Assembly: GCF_900199455.1 (NCBI RefSeq)
Contig: NZ_FZQR01000040.1
Span: 1 to 40,145 of the forward strand
DNA length: 40,145 nt
Direction: 5' to 3'
DNA from: Mesorhizobium carmichaelinearum
GTDB taxonomy: Bacteria > Pseudomonadota > Alphaproteobacteria > Rhizobiales > Rhizobiaceae
Under the pieces are notes generated by a model. It saw nothing but the letters and a program-made list of their open reading frames with translations. It searched no databases and was not told the DNA's origin. Both the position numbers and the translations under genes were made by a program. Of the stretch, positions 1 to 7,565 are shown piece after piece (within the stretch, counting starts at the first letter, position 1; the number at the start of each line of letters is the position of its first letter).

Positions 1-49
1 GCGACATCGGCCGCCGCCCAAAGGGCGTCGTTGCAATACCCGTCTCCAT
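1..49 (-). CDS. repC: Replication initiator RepC, N-terminal 16 codons only (gene runs off the window)
   Basis: Seen: an ATG at 49-47 on the minus strand opens a frame reading METGIATTPFGRRPMS up to the window edge. A GAAGGA ribosome site lies six bases upstream. Family knowledge: RepC initiators of repABC replicons typically begin with a short variable stretch followed by TTPFGRRP, and repC is the third gene after repA and repB. Both agree here. RepC is the replication initiator of the plasmid, and its level is held down by the antisense RNA encoded in the repB-repC gap. Only the start is visible, so whether the rest is intact cannot be judged. Confidence 0.85.
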   Translation of the reverse strand, partial: METGIATTPFGRRPMS

Positions 50-111
50 TTTTTCCTTCGCCTTTCAATCAGGCAAAAGAAACCTGCTCGCCGAATCGAC
101 GCCAAAGACTC

Positions 112-140
112 TTGACAGTGATTCGCGAAAATGTGATTCT
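112..140 (+). promoter_or_regulatory. Sigma-70-type promoter of the antisense ctRNA
   Basis: TTGACA at 112-117 and GATTCT at 135-140 are 17 bases apart on the plus strand, with TG just before the -10 box. It points against repABC and sits in the repB-repC gap, where the ctRNA promoter of this plasmid family is found. Confidence 0.7.
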
Positions 141-146
141 CAGCTT

Positions 147-198
147 GCTAAAGGTTGAGAAGGGCTTCCGCGACTGCGTCGTTCGGGGGCCTTTTTCT
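147..198 (+). ncRNA. Counter-transcribed RNA (inc-alpha) controlling repC
   Basis: Between the promoter at 112-140 and a rho-independent terminator at 163-200 there is room for a transcript of about 50 nt on the strand opposite to repABC. Family knowledge: nearly all repABC replicons carry such an RNA between repB and repC. It pairs with the repABC leader and lowers RepC synthesis, and it is a major incompatibility determinant. The 5' end is inferred as about seven bases after the -10 box. The RNA consists mostly of the terminator hairpin, as in described ctRNAs. No similarity search was made; the call rests on position, orientation, promoter and terminator. Confidence 0.75.
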
Positions 199-200
199 TT
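163..200 (+). terminator. Rho-independent terminator of the ctRNA
   Basis: The left arm GGCTTCCG (163-170) pairs with CGGGGGCC (184-191), including two T-G wobbles, and is followed directly by TTTTTCTTTT. It forms the 3' part of the antisense RNA. Confidence 0.75.
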
Positions 201-207
201 TGCGGTT

Positions 208-1305
208 TCAGTTCTCCTGTTTCGACTGTCTGAACGCCTCATAGAGGTCGTCCAGATTGCTGGAAATCCATTCGCCGAAAGGCTTCGCCTGTTTCTCCGT
301 AAGAACGAGTGAGAAATCGTTGGGGCGTGATTTGGCGACGACGCTTACCGATTTATCCCTTGGGGTCCAAGGTTTAGCAGCTAGAACCTTCTGTTGGTTG
401 GCTGGCACGGTTCGGCGGTGTTTCTTCGCGAGATTGAAGACCATAAGAAATCGGTCATCAGAGACAGCTTTCTCGAAGTTATCCTGCTCAAGGAGTTGTT
501 CAAGGCCATCAATGCTGCTGCTTTTGAAGAGTACTGACAGCTCATACCACCTGTCCCGACCTACCTCCCTAGCGGCGCCGATCTTGTAGATTACGGCCTC
601 CGGGATATTGGTGGTTACGGACTGCAGTTTGGACAACACGGTCTTGTTGATCGCAAGCGCGGACATGATCGTCGTATTGTCGAACTGTTGGGCTAGTTTT
701 CTTGCGAACAGCGCCCTCTCTATAAACGAGAGATCGGCACGAGCAGTATTTTCCTGTCCCTGCGCGATTACGTGCTCCCTATCGGAGAGCTGCTTGATCG
801 CTGCATTCACCTTGATGCCGAGCGCCTTCGCAGCCTTGGCTCGACGATGCCCGAACACAATCTGGTATCGACCTTCGGACTCTGGTACCGGCCGGACCAA
901 GATCGGGCTATCCTGGCCCCTTTCGCCGATAGCCTGGATCAACTCCTTCAAGCTTGAATCGTCATTATCTTCGAGGCGGTCGACGACGAAGGAGGCTTCC
1001 AATTGATCGGGGTCCAGTGCGATGATCCGCGTCCCGGACAACAGTTGTTTCTCAATCTCCTCGGCGGCTGCAACCTTAGCAGCCATTTCGTCGGCTGCGC
1101 GGCTCATCATCCCGAACGCGCCGCGGCGTCCCAGCGCTCCGACCGATGTTGCTGGCGTGGAGGGAATTGAGTTTACGACCGTAAACTGGGAACTGCTTTC
1201 CGGGTTCCCATCATCAGATCCCTTGCTACCGGATGCGCTTACAGGTGAAGCGCTCTCGTCGAGGCCTTCATCTAAGAGCCCTGCCATGATGCCCTTTCTT
1301 GCCAT
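208..1305 (-). CDS. repB: Plasmid partition protein RepB (ParB family)
   Basis: A 365-residue ParB/RepB-type protein that binds the plasmid centromere (parS) and works with the RepA ATPase to segregate copies. The ParB-like core is visible: an acidic/hydrophobic stretch near 95-140, the arginine box GHRRAKAAKALG at 152-163, and ENTARADLS at 185-193, followed by a helix-turn-helix region near 210-230. The start ATG (1303-1305) overlaps the repA stop by one base (TGATG) and has a GGGAGG site upstream, so repA and repB are translationally coupled. The N-terminal 60 residues are low-complexity and Ser/Gly-rich. Unusually, a 16-bp parS-like palindrome lies inside the reading frame (codons about 40-45, encoding FTVVN). 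Confidence 0.93.
   Translation of the reverse strand: MARKGIMAGLLDEGLDESASPVSASGSKGSDDGNPESSSQFTVVNSIPSTPATSVGALGRRGAFGMMSRAADEMAAKVAAAEEIEKQLLSGTRIIALDPDQLEASFVVDRLEDNDDSSLKELIQAIGERGQDSPILVRPVPESEGRYQIVFGHRRAKAAKALGIKVNAAIKQLSDREHVIAQGQENTARADLSFIERALFARKLAQQFDNTTIMSALAINKTVLSKLQSVTTNIPEAVIYKIGAAREVGRDRWYELSVLFKSSSIDGLEQLLEQDNFEKAVSDDRFLMVFNLAKKHRRTVPANQQKVLAAKPWTPRDKSVSVVAKSRPNDFSLVLTEKQAKPFGEWISSNLDDLYEAFRQSKQEN
1171..1186. promoter_or_regulatory. parS: parS-like partition site inside repB
   Basis: GTTTACGACCGTAAAC is a near-perfect 16-bp palindrome with one mismatched centre pair. It matches the RepB-binding centromere consensus of repABC plasmids (GTT...AAC arms) and differs by one base from the copy at 2645-2660. 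Confidence 0.75.
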
Positions 1306-2519
1306 CAGATCGCCCTCCCCCAGGCTCTATGGATCAACGAAATCAGTTCCCCGTTTACGGTATGCAGTGACTCCATCGCACGGTCGTAGGTTGACCGGGT
1401 GAGTTGATTCCTTTCGACCTCATAAAGGGTCTGCTTGGTTATTCCGGCGTCAGAGATTGCGGTGGATTTCACCATCTCGCTCTTGAGGACGAAGCCTCCG
1501 AACAGCGATCTCATAAAGTGAACCATCTGCGATTGCGGGACATCGCCCGGTTCGTACCGGGTGACCAAATAGCGCATCCAGTCGAGGCTCATGTTTCCAC
1601 CGCCGCGCCTGATAGGATCAAGTATCTCCCCAAGCATCAGCAGAAATTGGCACATCGACATCACGTCCAACATCTGCGGGTGGACGGTTACGAGGACCGC
1701 TGTGGCCGAGGATAGGGCGGTGAGCGTCAGGTAACCAAGCTGGGGAGGGCAGTCGAGGACTACGACATCAAATTTGTCTGCAACCTCAGAAAGCGCGGCG
1801 TCGAGCCGAGTGAAGAACATCCGTCCGATATCTCGGGTGCCTTTTTCGGCCAGAATAAGCGGGGTATCGTATTCAAATTCCTGAAGTTCGAGATTGGCTG
1901 GGATAATGTCGAGACCAGGGAAGTTGGTTTTCCGGATCAGAGCGCTGATGGGTTTCCTATCCTCATCGTACCGGATCGCCTCGTAGAGCGAGGGGAGTTG
2001 GTCCAGTTCAGGCTGAATGCCATGCAATGCCGTTAGAGAGGCCTGAGGGTCGAGATCAATTGCAAGCACCCGGTGGCCGGTCAACGCAAGATGCTGCGCA
2101 AGGTGGGCAGTAGTGGTAGTTTTACCGCTACCGCCCTTGAAATTCACGACCGCTACGATTTGTAGATGCTCCCCACCCTTGCGGAGGGGAACATACATGC
2201 GAGAATCCGACCGCCCTTTTTGGTCGAGATAATGGCGCATCTCCAGCATCTGCTCGGCAGTATAGGAGCGTCGCCCGGTCGGAGTGACAGTCGGCTGTGG
2301 CCCTTTGCCGTTCAATGATAGATTTTTCAGATAGCCGGGGCTGATTCCGAGGTAGGAGGCGACTTCAGACAACTGGAACTGCCGAAGTGTTTTCACCGCA
2401 TCCGGGGGAAAGTTGTCGAGACGATGCTTTTCAAGCCGGCTGGAAAGGGCCGCTCCTTGCTTAAGGATCAGCTTATCAAAATCGAGAAGTGGCTTATCGG
2501 CGTCGAATGCGATATTCAT
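1305..2519 (-). CDS. repA: Plasmid partition ATPase RepA (ParA family)
   Basis: A 404-residue ParA/RepA-type Walker ATPase that acts in partition and, with RepB, represses the repABC operon. The N-terminal half carries the DNA-binding region of RepA proteins (SEVASYLGISPGYLKNL reads as a helix-turn-helix). The deviant Walker A KGGSGKT is at about 128-134, followed by AIDLDPQ, and VVLDCPP is the Walker B region. I chose the ATG at 2519. It gives the usual family length, and the upstream ATG at 2555 lies inside a set of TCGCACTTA repeats that look like operators; a 416-residue form starting at 2555 remains possible. No strong ribosome site is visible for either start. Confidence 0.92.
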   Translation of the reverse strand: MNIAFDADKPLLDFDKLILKQGAALSSRLEKHRLDNFPPDAVKTLRQFQLSEVASYLGISPGYLKNLSLNGKGPQPTVTPTGRRSYTAEQMLEMRHYLDQKGRSDSRMYVPLRKGGEHLQIVAVVNFKGGSGKTTTTAHLAQHLALTGHRVLAIDLDPQASLTALHGIQPELDQLPSLYEAIRYDEDRKPISALIRKTNFPGLDIIPANLELQEFEYDTPLILAEKGTRDIGRMFFTRLDAALSEVADKFDVVVLDCPPQLGYLTLTALSSATAVLVTVHPQMLDVMSMCQFLLMLGEILDPIRRGGGNMSLDWMRYLVTRYEPGDVPQSQMVHFMRSLFGGFVLKSEMVKSTAISDAGITKQTLYEVERNQLTRSTYDRAMESLHTVNGELISLIHRAWGRAI

Positions 2520-2531
2520 AAGCTGGAACCC

Positions 2532-2635
2532 GTAAGTGCGACTTTTGATCCGCATTGGCTAATTTATCGCACTTAGTCCCGATTCTCTGCATCTTGCAAG
2601 GAATTTAAAGTTAAAGAAAGTTTAACGCACTAAGC
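2532..2635. repeat. Repeats in the repA leader (candidate RepA operator)
   Basis: GTAAGTGCGA (2532-2541) is an inverted copy of TCGCACTTAG (2567-2576), with nine of ten bases matching. TTATCGCACTTAG (2564-2576) recurs as TTAACGCACTAAG at about 2621-2633 with two mismatches. The three copies sit between the parS site and the repA start. RepA/RepB autorepression from inverted repeats before repA is known for the family; that these are the operator is an inference. Confidence 0.45.
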
Positions 2636-2644
2636 GCTGATCTC

Positions 2645-2660
2645 GTTTACGGCCGTAAAC
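2645..2660. promoter_or_regulatory. parS: parS-like partition site upstream of repA
   Basis: GTTTACGGCCGTAAAC is a perfect 16-bp palindrome upstream of repA. With the copy at 1171-1186 it forms a pair of candidate RepB-binding sites. Confidence 0.8.
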
Positions 2661-2938
2661 TCAAGAGAAATCGCACCACCAAGCCGATCCCGAAGTCGCG
2701 AACCGCGCTTGTGCACGACTCGGACGCAAAGAGATGGCCAACATTCGCCATGCACTGAATTGTCCAAGAGTCCATTGTAAAATGGAGGCGCGCTCCTTGA
2801 TCCAAGCTTCTGCTGTGGACAGGAGCGGCTCATGCCCGGATTGCCGCCGGTATTCTGGGGGGGCCGTTGTTAAACCAGGCCACACCGACACATTGAGATT
2901 GGACCTGACGCTCAAACGGATGGACAACGTAGGAATCG

Positions 2939-3142
2939 TTATCGATTACCTAGCCTGTAACCTAGGGCGTTGACCGGGGCGTTGCGGTGACCTGCGACGG
3001 CAGACGGCGTGAGGAAGCGGGATAGCTCGAGCCGGCTTTGGCCGTCCGGCGCGGGTCGCACGACAACCGACTCACTCGCGTTAAGGCCGACAACGCTACA
3101 ACTGTTCTTACCCAGGTCAATGCCGAGGATCACTATGCTCAT
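2939..3142 (-). pseudogene. IS110-family transposase, N-terminal remnant
   Basis: The first 20 or so residues (SIVILGIDLGKNSCSVVGL) match the start of IS110-family DEDD transposases, with the first catalytic Asp in GIDLG. A strong GGAAGG ribosome site precedes the ATG at 3142. After about residue 27 the frame no longer looks like a transposase, and it stops at 67 codons; intact members have roughly 340. It is therefore the left stub of an insertion sequence whose body has been deleted. The 100 or so bases beyond 3142 probably belong to the same element's leader. The fusion point with unrelated DNA is near 3063. Confidence 0.7.
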
Positions 3143-3383
3143 GGTCCGTTCCTTCCTTTCTTGAACACCGATATCTTACACAGACATCGGCGGGAGAGGC
3201 GGGCCATCGATAAAGGGGGCTTTCTTGGCTGGGTGGTGCTCGATCGCCTCGATCAGAGATGGGTGTCCGCGCGCTAAACTCCCGAGGGGCAATGGCCAGT
3301 CGTCGCGGGCGTGGATCTTGCGCAGGCGCTTCTATAGGGCAGGCGGCGCGCGACGGGGGAGGGCGCTTTAAAAGGAGGCACTG

Positions 3384-3713
3384 TTGTCGACCCTGCAACG
3401 GCGAAGGCGCCGGCACCTTGTGTCATCGGCCCGAAAAGATTACCTTAAGACTATGAGAAACCATTTGGCATCCGTACTCACGACTGTGAACGCGCCCTAC
3501 AGCGTACAGCTGGACGACGCGGCGCTGGCGAATTGCCTAGCGGACCTCGATTTGGCCAAACAGCACCCCGGCCATATTAGCGCCTTTCTCGGTGAGGTTC
3601 CCCCCTCGCAGGTCGAATTCGCCGTAGTGCACCACATCCCGGTCCCCGACCTGAAGACTTTTGCCGCTGCGTTCTCTGCCTGGTCCGGCGAGAGCTATCC
3701 CCTCGCTGCGTAA
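3384..3713 (+). CDS. Small protein upstream of AbiEii-like toxin, probable antitoxin partner
   Basis: A 109-codon frame starting with TTG behind a very good AAAAGGAGG site (3370-3378). A second start, ATG at 3453, would give 86 residues, and the C-terminal part reads more like a folded protein than the arginine-rich first 20 residues. The stop overlaps the start of the next gene (TAATG at 3711-3715), a sign of translational coupling. The protein is not recognisably an AbiEi winged-helix antitoxin. Its role is inferred only from its place directly before the toxin frame. It appears intact although the toxin frame is broken. Confidence 0.6.
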   Translation: MSTLQRRRRRHLVSSARKDYLKTMRNHLASVLTTVNAPYSVQLDDAALANCLADLDLAKQHPGHISAFLGEVPPSQVEFAVVHHIPVPDLKTFAAAFSAWSGESYPLAA

Positions 3714-4402
3714 TGGCTGAATAGGATAGCCGGCGCCCTTCCGAATGGCGGCGGCTTTTTCGCATCGCCGTCGACCTGATAGATCAGCTTCGAGAGAATG
3801 CCGGCGGCTACGACTTCGAATGGTCTTTTGGCGGCGGCACCGCTATGATGATCCAGATCAGTCATCGTGAAAGCCATGACATCGATATTTTCCTCGATGA
3901 CCCTCAACTGCTCGGCGTCATCGACCCGTCCAGAAGCCGCCTCCGGTTTGATGTGGTGCCATCGGACTATCACGGCGATGGGCTTCGGTTTCAGAAATTC
4001 GTTTTCGAGAGCGTCGGCGAGATCGACTTCATCGTTGCCGGAGCCCTGACGCGAAATCCCTTCCAGATGCGTGAAGTTGAGGGATGGGCCGTGCAGCTCG
4101 CCACCATTCCTGAGATCATCGCCAAGAAGGTCTACTACCGAGGGTCGGAAGCCAAGCCGCGTGACATTTTCGATATGGCTGCTGCAGCACGGTTCCAGTT
4201 GGAGCCCATGGTCATCGCTCGGCGCGCATTCCCGGCGCAAGTTTCTCGGACCAAGGATCGGTTGTAAAAGCTAAACCCAGAATTTGTGGGTCGTGCCATT
4301 GCACAGTTGATGATCATGCCTGGTTACGAAGCGTCGGCCGCCGACAGTCTGGAAACAGCGCTCGCTGTACTCGACGAGGTATTGTTGCCGCTTGAGCCCT
4401 GA
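3713..4402 (+). pseudogene. AbiEii/AbiGii-type nucleotidyltransferase toxin, broken by two in-frame stops
   Basis: One continuous frame from ATG 3713 to TGA 4400-4402 (about 230 codons) is interrupted by TAG at 3722-3724 (codon 4) and TAA at 4265-4267 (codon 185), without any frame change. Between and after the stops the protein reads as an AbiEii-like nucleotidyltransferase: the FGGGTAMMIQ glycine loop, the D-x-D pair in HDIDIF, then an FDVVPSDYHG core and a helical C-terminus (LNPEFVGRAIAQLMIMPGY). AbiEii-type toxins transfer nucleotides to RNA targets. Restarting at ATG 3845 would give 140 residues lacking the glycine loop, so I call it inactive. Stop-codon readthrough is possible but unlikely. 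Confidence 0.75.
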
Positions 4403-4408
4403 ACGCCG

Positions 4409-4430
4409 AAAGGGGCTTTTCAGAGCCCGG
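4409..4430 (-). terminator. Possible weak terminator after the recombinase gene
   Basis: On the minus strand, GGGCT and AGCCC can pair around a six-base loop at the very end of the recombinase gene, followed only by a short T run. The convergent toxin remnant ends next to it. The T tract is weak. Confidence 0.3.
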
Positions 4431-5568
4431 AGGCCTTGGTGAGATTCACCCGGAACCGATCGCGCCGGCGCTGGTATTTGCGCGTCATCTCCGCGGATGC
4501 GTGGCCGAGCTGCTTCTGCACATAGCGCTCATCAACCTCGGCCGAGGAGGCGAGGCCGGCACGCAGTGAATGCCCCGAAAACTTTTTACCGCGTTCGCCT
4601 TCCGACAAATCGCCACGCACGCCGGCGGCCAAAGCCGTCCGCTTCACGAGGCGAGCGACTTCCTGGTCGTTGAGGCGATCCGCACCGACGGCTTTGCCCT
4701 GGCCGGTGACACGACGAAACAACGGCCCATGCGCGATACGGGCCAGTTTCAGCCACGTCTGCAGGGCGACGACTGGGCAGGTCGCGTCGGACGAGCCGCG
4801 GCCGACCTCGACCTCGCGCCAGCCGGTTTTGCCGCGCAAAGTGACGAGCACGCCCTTGTCCGGGAAAAACTCGACCCAGCCGCGGCCGTCTTCGGTCTGT
4901 TCCCTGCCGACGTCGAGGCCGACGATTTCGGAACGGCGCAGGCCGCCGGCGAAGCCGAGCAGCAGCATGGCGCGGTCGCGCAGGCCACGCAGCGTGCCAC
5001 GGTCGAGCGTTTCCAGCATGGCGATCAGATCGTCGCGCAGGACGGCTTCCTTCTGCCGGGGCGGGGCGGCGTGGGTGTTGCGGATGCCGGCCATGACGGT
5101 AGCGATGTGCCGGTCACTGCGATCGAGCGGCTGGCCACGCTGGGAATAATGCCAGGTGAGCGAGGAGAGCCGGCGCTCGATCGTCGACACCGAGTTGGAT
5201 TTGCGATCTCCACTCACTTTGCCGGAGGCGCAGGCGGTGATGTAAAGCCCAACGGCTTGCGGATCGGGCGGGAGGATCTCGACTCCCTGGCGGCGGCACC
5301 AGCCGGAAAAGTGTTTCCAGTCGGATGCATAAGCGCGGCGGGTGTTACCAGAACTTGCGGCCTCGACATAATCGCGGGCCCGGCCGGCCAGTTGCTCGAG
5401 ATGAGCCGGAAGGCGGTCGGCTCGATCGGTTTCAGACATCGCGGCAAGCAGAGGAGGGGAGGGCGCATCCGATGGATTGCCGGCATCGTCGTCGGTAACG
5501 CCCATGGCGCGCACGATCTCGATGATGTCGGGTAGATCGTCCGCCGATTTGCGCGTGTCCTTGGCCAT
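4420..5568 (-). CDS. Tyrosine recombinase / site-specific integrase
   Basis: A 382-residue phage-integrase-family recombinase. An N-terminal SAM-like DNA-binding domain (about 60-165) is followed by the catalytic domain, with all key residues visible: Arg211 (GLRRSE), Lys247 (RGKTG), His333 and Arg336 (HSLR), His356 (LGHAS) and nucleophile Tyr365. It should be active. The ATG at 5568-5566 follows a GGAAGG site and overlaps the stop of the upstream GNAT gene (TGATG), so it is the third gene of a DUF1778/GNAT/recombinase operon. A role in resolving plasmid multimers or in a mobile element is inferred. The longer frame up to 5745 lies inside the GNAT gene and was not used. Confidence 0.9.
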   Translation of the reverse strand: MAKDTRKSADDLPDIIEIVRAMGVTDDDAGNPSDAPSPPLLAAMSETDRADRLPAHLEQLAGRARDYVEAASSGNTRRAYASDWKHFSGWCRRQGVEILPPDPQAVGLYITACASGKVSGDRKSNSVSTIERRLSSLTWHYSQRGQPLDRSDRHIATVMAGIRNTHAAPPRQKEAVLRDDLIAMLETLDRGTLRGLRDRAMLLLGFAGGLRRSEIVGLDVGREQTEDGRGWVEFFPDKGVLVTLRGKTGWREVEVGRGSSDATCPVVALQTWLKLARIAHGPLFRRVTGQGKAVGADRLNDQEVARLVKRTALAAGVRGDLSEGERGKKFSGHSLRAGLASSAEVDERYVQKQLGHASAEMTRKYQRRRDRFRVNLTKASGL

Positions 5569-6089
5569 CACACCTTCCCGGCCTTCCGCAGAGCTGCTTC
5601 GAAGGAGGCGAGCGGCAGAAACAGCGCGAGCGGTTGATCGTCCAACCCCAAGGCTCCATATGTCCGATACCAGGTGGCGACACGGGCGTCCTTTCCGTCG
5701 ATGAACATCAGGGTTCCGCCTACCTCCGACGCGGCGCGGATGCACCGCAGCGCCGCGGCAAGCAGCAGATGTCCGCCGAGCCCGTGCCCCTGTGCCAACC
5801 GGTCTACCGCAAGCCGCGCCAGTTTGAAACCGCCGACCTCGTAGCGGCCAAGGCCTTTTGAGAGCCGCTCCGGCACGCGCTCGAATTCGGCCGACGCAGG
5901 ACTCAATGTGTAGAAGCCGAGGATGACGTCGCTCGCCTTGCTCATCGCCAGGAAAGTTTTCGAGGCGCCGCGCTCATGGTTTTTACGGGCATGGGTACGC
6001 AGGAAGCCGTTCAAGGTATCATCGCCGCAATCGAAGCGTTCGCGGTCCTGGCGCGCAACAGGCTCCTCCCGCCAGTCGGGAAGGCTCAT
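5568..6089 (-). CDS. GNAT-family acetyltransferase toxin (TacT/AtaT-like)
   Basis: A 173-residue GNAT protein. Family knowledge: GNAT toxins paired with DUF1778 antitoxins acetylate the amino group of aminoacyl-tRNAs and stop translation. Visible features are the acetyl-CoA loop QGHGLG at 100-105 (Q/R-x-x-G-x-G/A), preceded by LARLAVD, and Tyr141 in TWYRTYGALGL, the place of the catalytic tyrosine in TacT. The ATG (6089-6087) overlaps the antitoxin stop (ATGA), and the stop overlaps the recombinase start. Length and motifs are normal for the family. Substrate tRNA cannot be told from sequence. Confidence 0.88.
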   Translation of the reverse strand: MSLPDWREEPVARQDRERFDCGDDTLNGFLRTHARKNHERGASKTFLAMSKASDVILGFYTLSPASAEFERVPERLSKGLGRYEVGGFKLARLAVDRLAQGHGLGGHLLLAAALRCIRAASEVGGTLMFIDGKDARVATWYRTYGALGLDDQPLALFLPLASFEAALRKAGKV

Positions 6090-6367
6090 AGATCAGCCGG
6101 CAGTGCTTTGGCGGCGGCGATCAGTTTGGCATTGGGGGCGGGGGGGTTCTCCAGCGCCGCAAGAACGCGCATGCCATCGCGTTCGGACAATATGATCTTG
6201 TCATTGTGGGCGATGATCGCGCGCGAGGCCTCGAGCACGGTGCGCAGCACGAAGTCGGTGATGCCCGATGCGCCGGCGAGCTGCGTCGCGCGCAAAATCA
6301 CCGCCTTGTCGGCCGGCTTGATGCGAAACGACATACGCTGACTGTCCTCTACGGCTGCGCGCGGCAT
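6086..6367 (-). CDS. DUF1778 antitoxin (TacA-like, ribbon-helix-helix)
   Basis: A 93-residue protein starting MPRAAVEDSQRMSFRIK. The N-terminal ribbon-helix-helix (about 10-55) is followed by a flexible C-terminus that in this family wraps and neutralises the GNAT toxin. Gene order antitoxin-toxin with an ATGA overlap is typical. I chose the ATG at 6367 because the longer frame to 6556 runs through a tandem repeat that looks like the operator. The antitoxin is expected to repress its own operon from the 6402-6443 repeats. Confidence 0.85.
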   Translation of the reverse strand: MPRAAVEDSQRMSFRIKPADKAVILRATQLAGASGITDFVLRTVLEASRAIIAHNDKIILSERDGMRVLAALENPPAPNAKLIAAAKALPADL

Positions 6368-6401
6368 CTCTTTTCTTCCATTTTTGGTGTTGTGCTGGCA
6401 A

Positions 6402-6443
6402 TTTGCTAGCAGATTCGGGTCCTTTGCTAGCAGATTCGGGTCC
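6402..6443. repeat. Perfect 21-bp tandem repeat, candidate operator of the DUF1778/GNAT operon
   Basis: Two identical 21-bp units (6402-6422 and 6423-6443) lie 35 bp before the antitoxin start. Each contains the palindrome TGCTAGCA followed by GATTCGGGTCC. Ribbon-helix-helix antitoxins bind short repeated palindromes in front of their own genes, so this is a likely regulatory site. It also lies about 150 bp upstream of the divergent DUF1403 gene. Confidence 0.6.
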
Positions 6444-6591
6444 AACGCGTCAAGTTGTACAGATTGATGCCGCACATTCCCAGAACTGAACGATAATGCA
6501 ACATTATCATTCGTTTTGCATCTGCGACAGCCTGTGCGTTTTGATGCGAAAATCATGGCACAAAGCGCACGGTCGCTCTACGCTCCAAACC

Positions 6592-7563
6592 ATGATTCGC
6601 CTCGATCCCCACAACACCAGTCCCTTGCCCGCCAGCCCCGCCGCGCCGCCGACCGTTCCAGCCTGGGCACTTGCCTCTGGCGGCGCGCCGAGCGACGCCG
6701 GCGCCGCCTACCAGGCCGGGGCCGCCTTGGGCACCCTCGACAGCCTCGCCCACGCGCAAGCCAGTTGGGCCGGGGCCTGGCGGCAACGGCTGGCGCTTCG
6801 CTGTGCCGCGGCCAGCATGCGGCTCGCCGGCCGTGCTGAAGAGGAAGCCGCGCTGCGCGATGCCTGGTACCTGCGCCCGATCGGCACCGATCCCGGCCCT
6901 GCGGGCGCTATCCTCGGCGCTTGGCGGCAGTTGGCCGTGCACCCGCCCGCCGCCAGCGCCGATCGGCTCGAAAAGATCGTCGGCCAGCTTGGCCTCCATT
7001 GGGACGGCGCGGCTCTCGCTGACATCTGCACGGAGATCGAAGAAGTGGCGAGGTCGCCGCGACCGGCGCCGTTCGCCGCGGCGGCAATCGCGGCCCGCGT
7101 CGTTGCCATGCGCCCCAACTCAGAGCTTCTTGCCTGGTGGCTGGCCGACCTGGTGCTGGCACAAGGCCTGGGCTGGCCGAGGCCGCTCCCGCTATTAATG
7201 GCGCAGGTTTTTGGCCCGGCCTTCCGCGCAGAGACCGGCAGCGGCAAGCGTATCCGGCCCGGCGAAAAAGGCTTTGAGCGGGCGGTCTGCGTGGCGCTGG
7301 CTCAAGCGGCGGCCGATGCCTGCCGGCTGGCCACCGAGCTGTCGCGCCGCGCGGAAAAGCTGCTTACGGTGGCGCCAAAACTGCGTGCCAAGGGCGCGAG
7401 CGACGTGATCTTTTTGCTGCTCAACGAAGACGCCGTCTCCGGATCGCTGGCGACGAAAAACCTGTCGCGTTTTGCGGCGCGCCGCCTGTTCGAGCGCCTG
7501 CAGCAATTCGATGCGGTGCGCGAGCTGTCCGGCCGCGCCACCTTCCGGCTGTTCGGGCTCTAG
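6592..7563 (+). CDS. DUF1403 family protein
   Basis: A 323-residue, Ala/Arg-rich, mostly helical protein that I recognise as the DUF1403 family, known mainly from rhizobial replicons and found next to a ScpB-like gene. No catalytic motif, signal peptide or membrane segment is visible. I chose the ATG at 6592 (start MIRLDPHNTS), because the frame upstream to 6496 is unlike the rest. The stop is followed after two bases by the scpB start, so the two are one operon. The context suggests a role with ScpB in plasmid or chromosome segregation, but the molecular function is unknown. Confidence 0.75.
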   Translation: MIRLDPHNTSPLPASPAAPPTVPAWALASGGAPSDAGAAYQAGAALGTLDSLAHAQASWAGAWRQRLALRCAAASMRLAGRAEEEAALRDAWYLRPIGTDPGPAGAILGAWRQLAVHPPAASADRLEKIVGQLGLHWDGAALADICTEIEEVARSPRPAPFAAAAIAARVVAMRPNSELLAWWLADLVLAQGLGWPRPLPLLMAQVFGPAFRAETGSGKRIRPGEKGFERAVCVALAQAAADACRLATELSRRAEKLLTVAPKLRAKGASDVIFLLLNEDAVSGSLATKNLSRFAARRLFERLQQFDAVRELSGRATFRLFGL

Positions 7564-7565
7564 CG

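Noticed and set aside
4570..5535. A 321-codon plus-strand open frame opposite the recombinase gene
   Set aside because: It is the antisense of a gene with all catalytic residues; long antisense frames are common at high GC.
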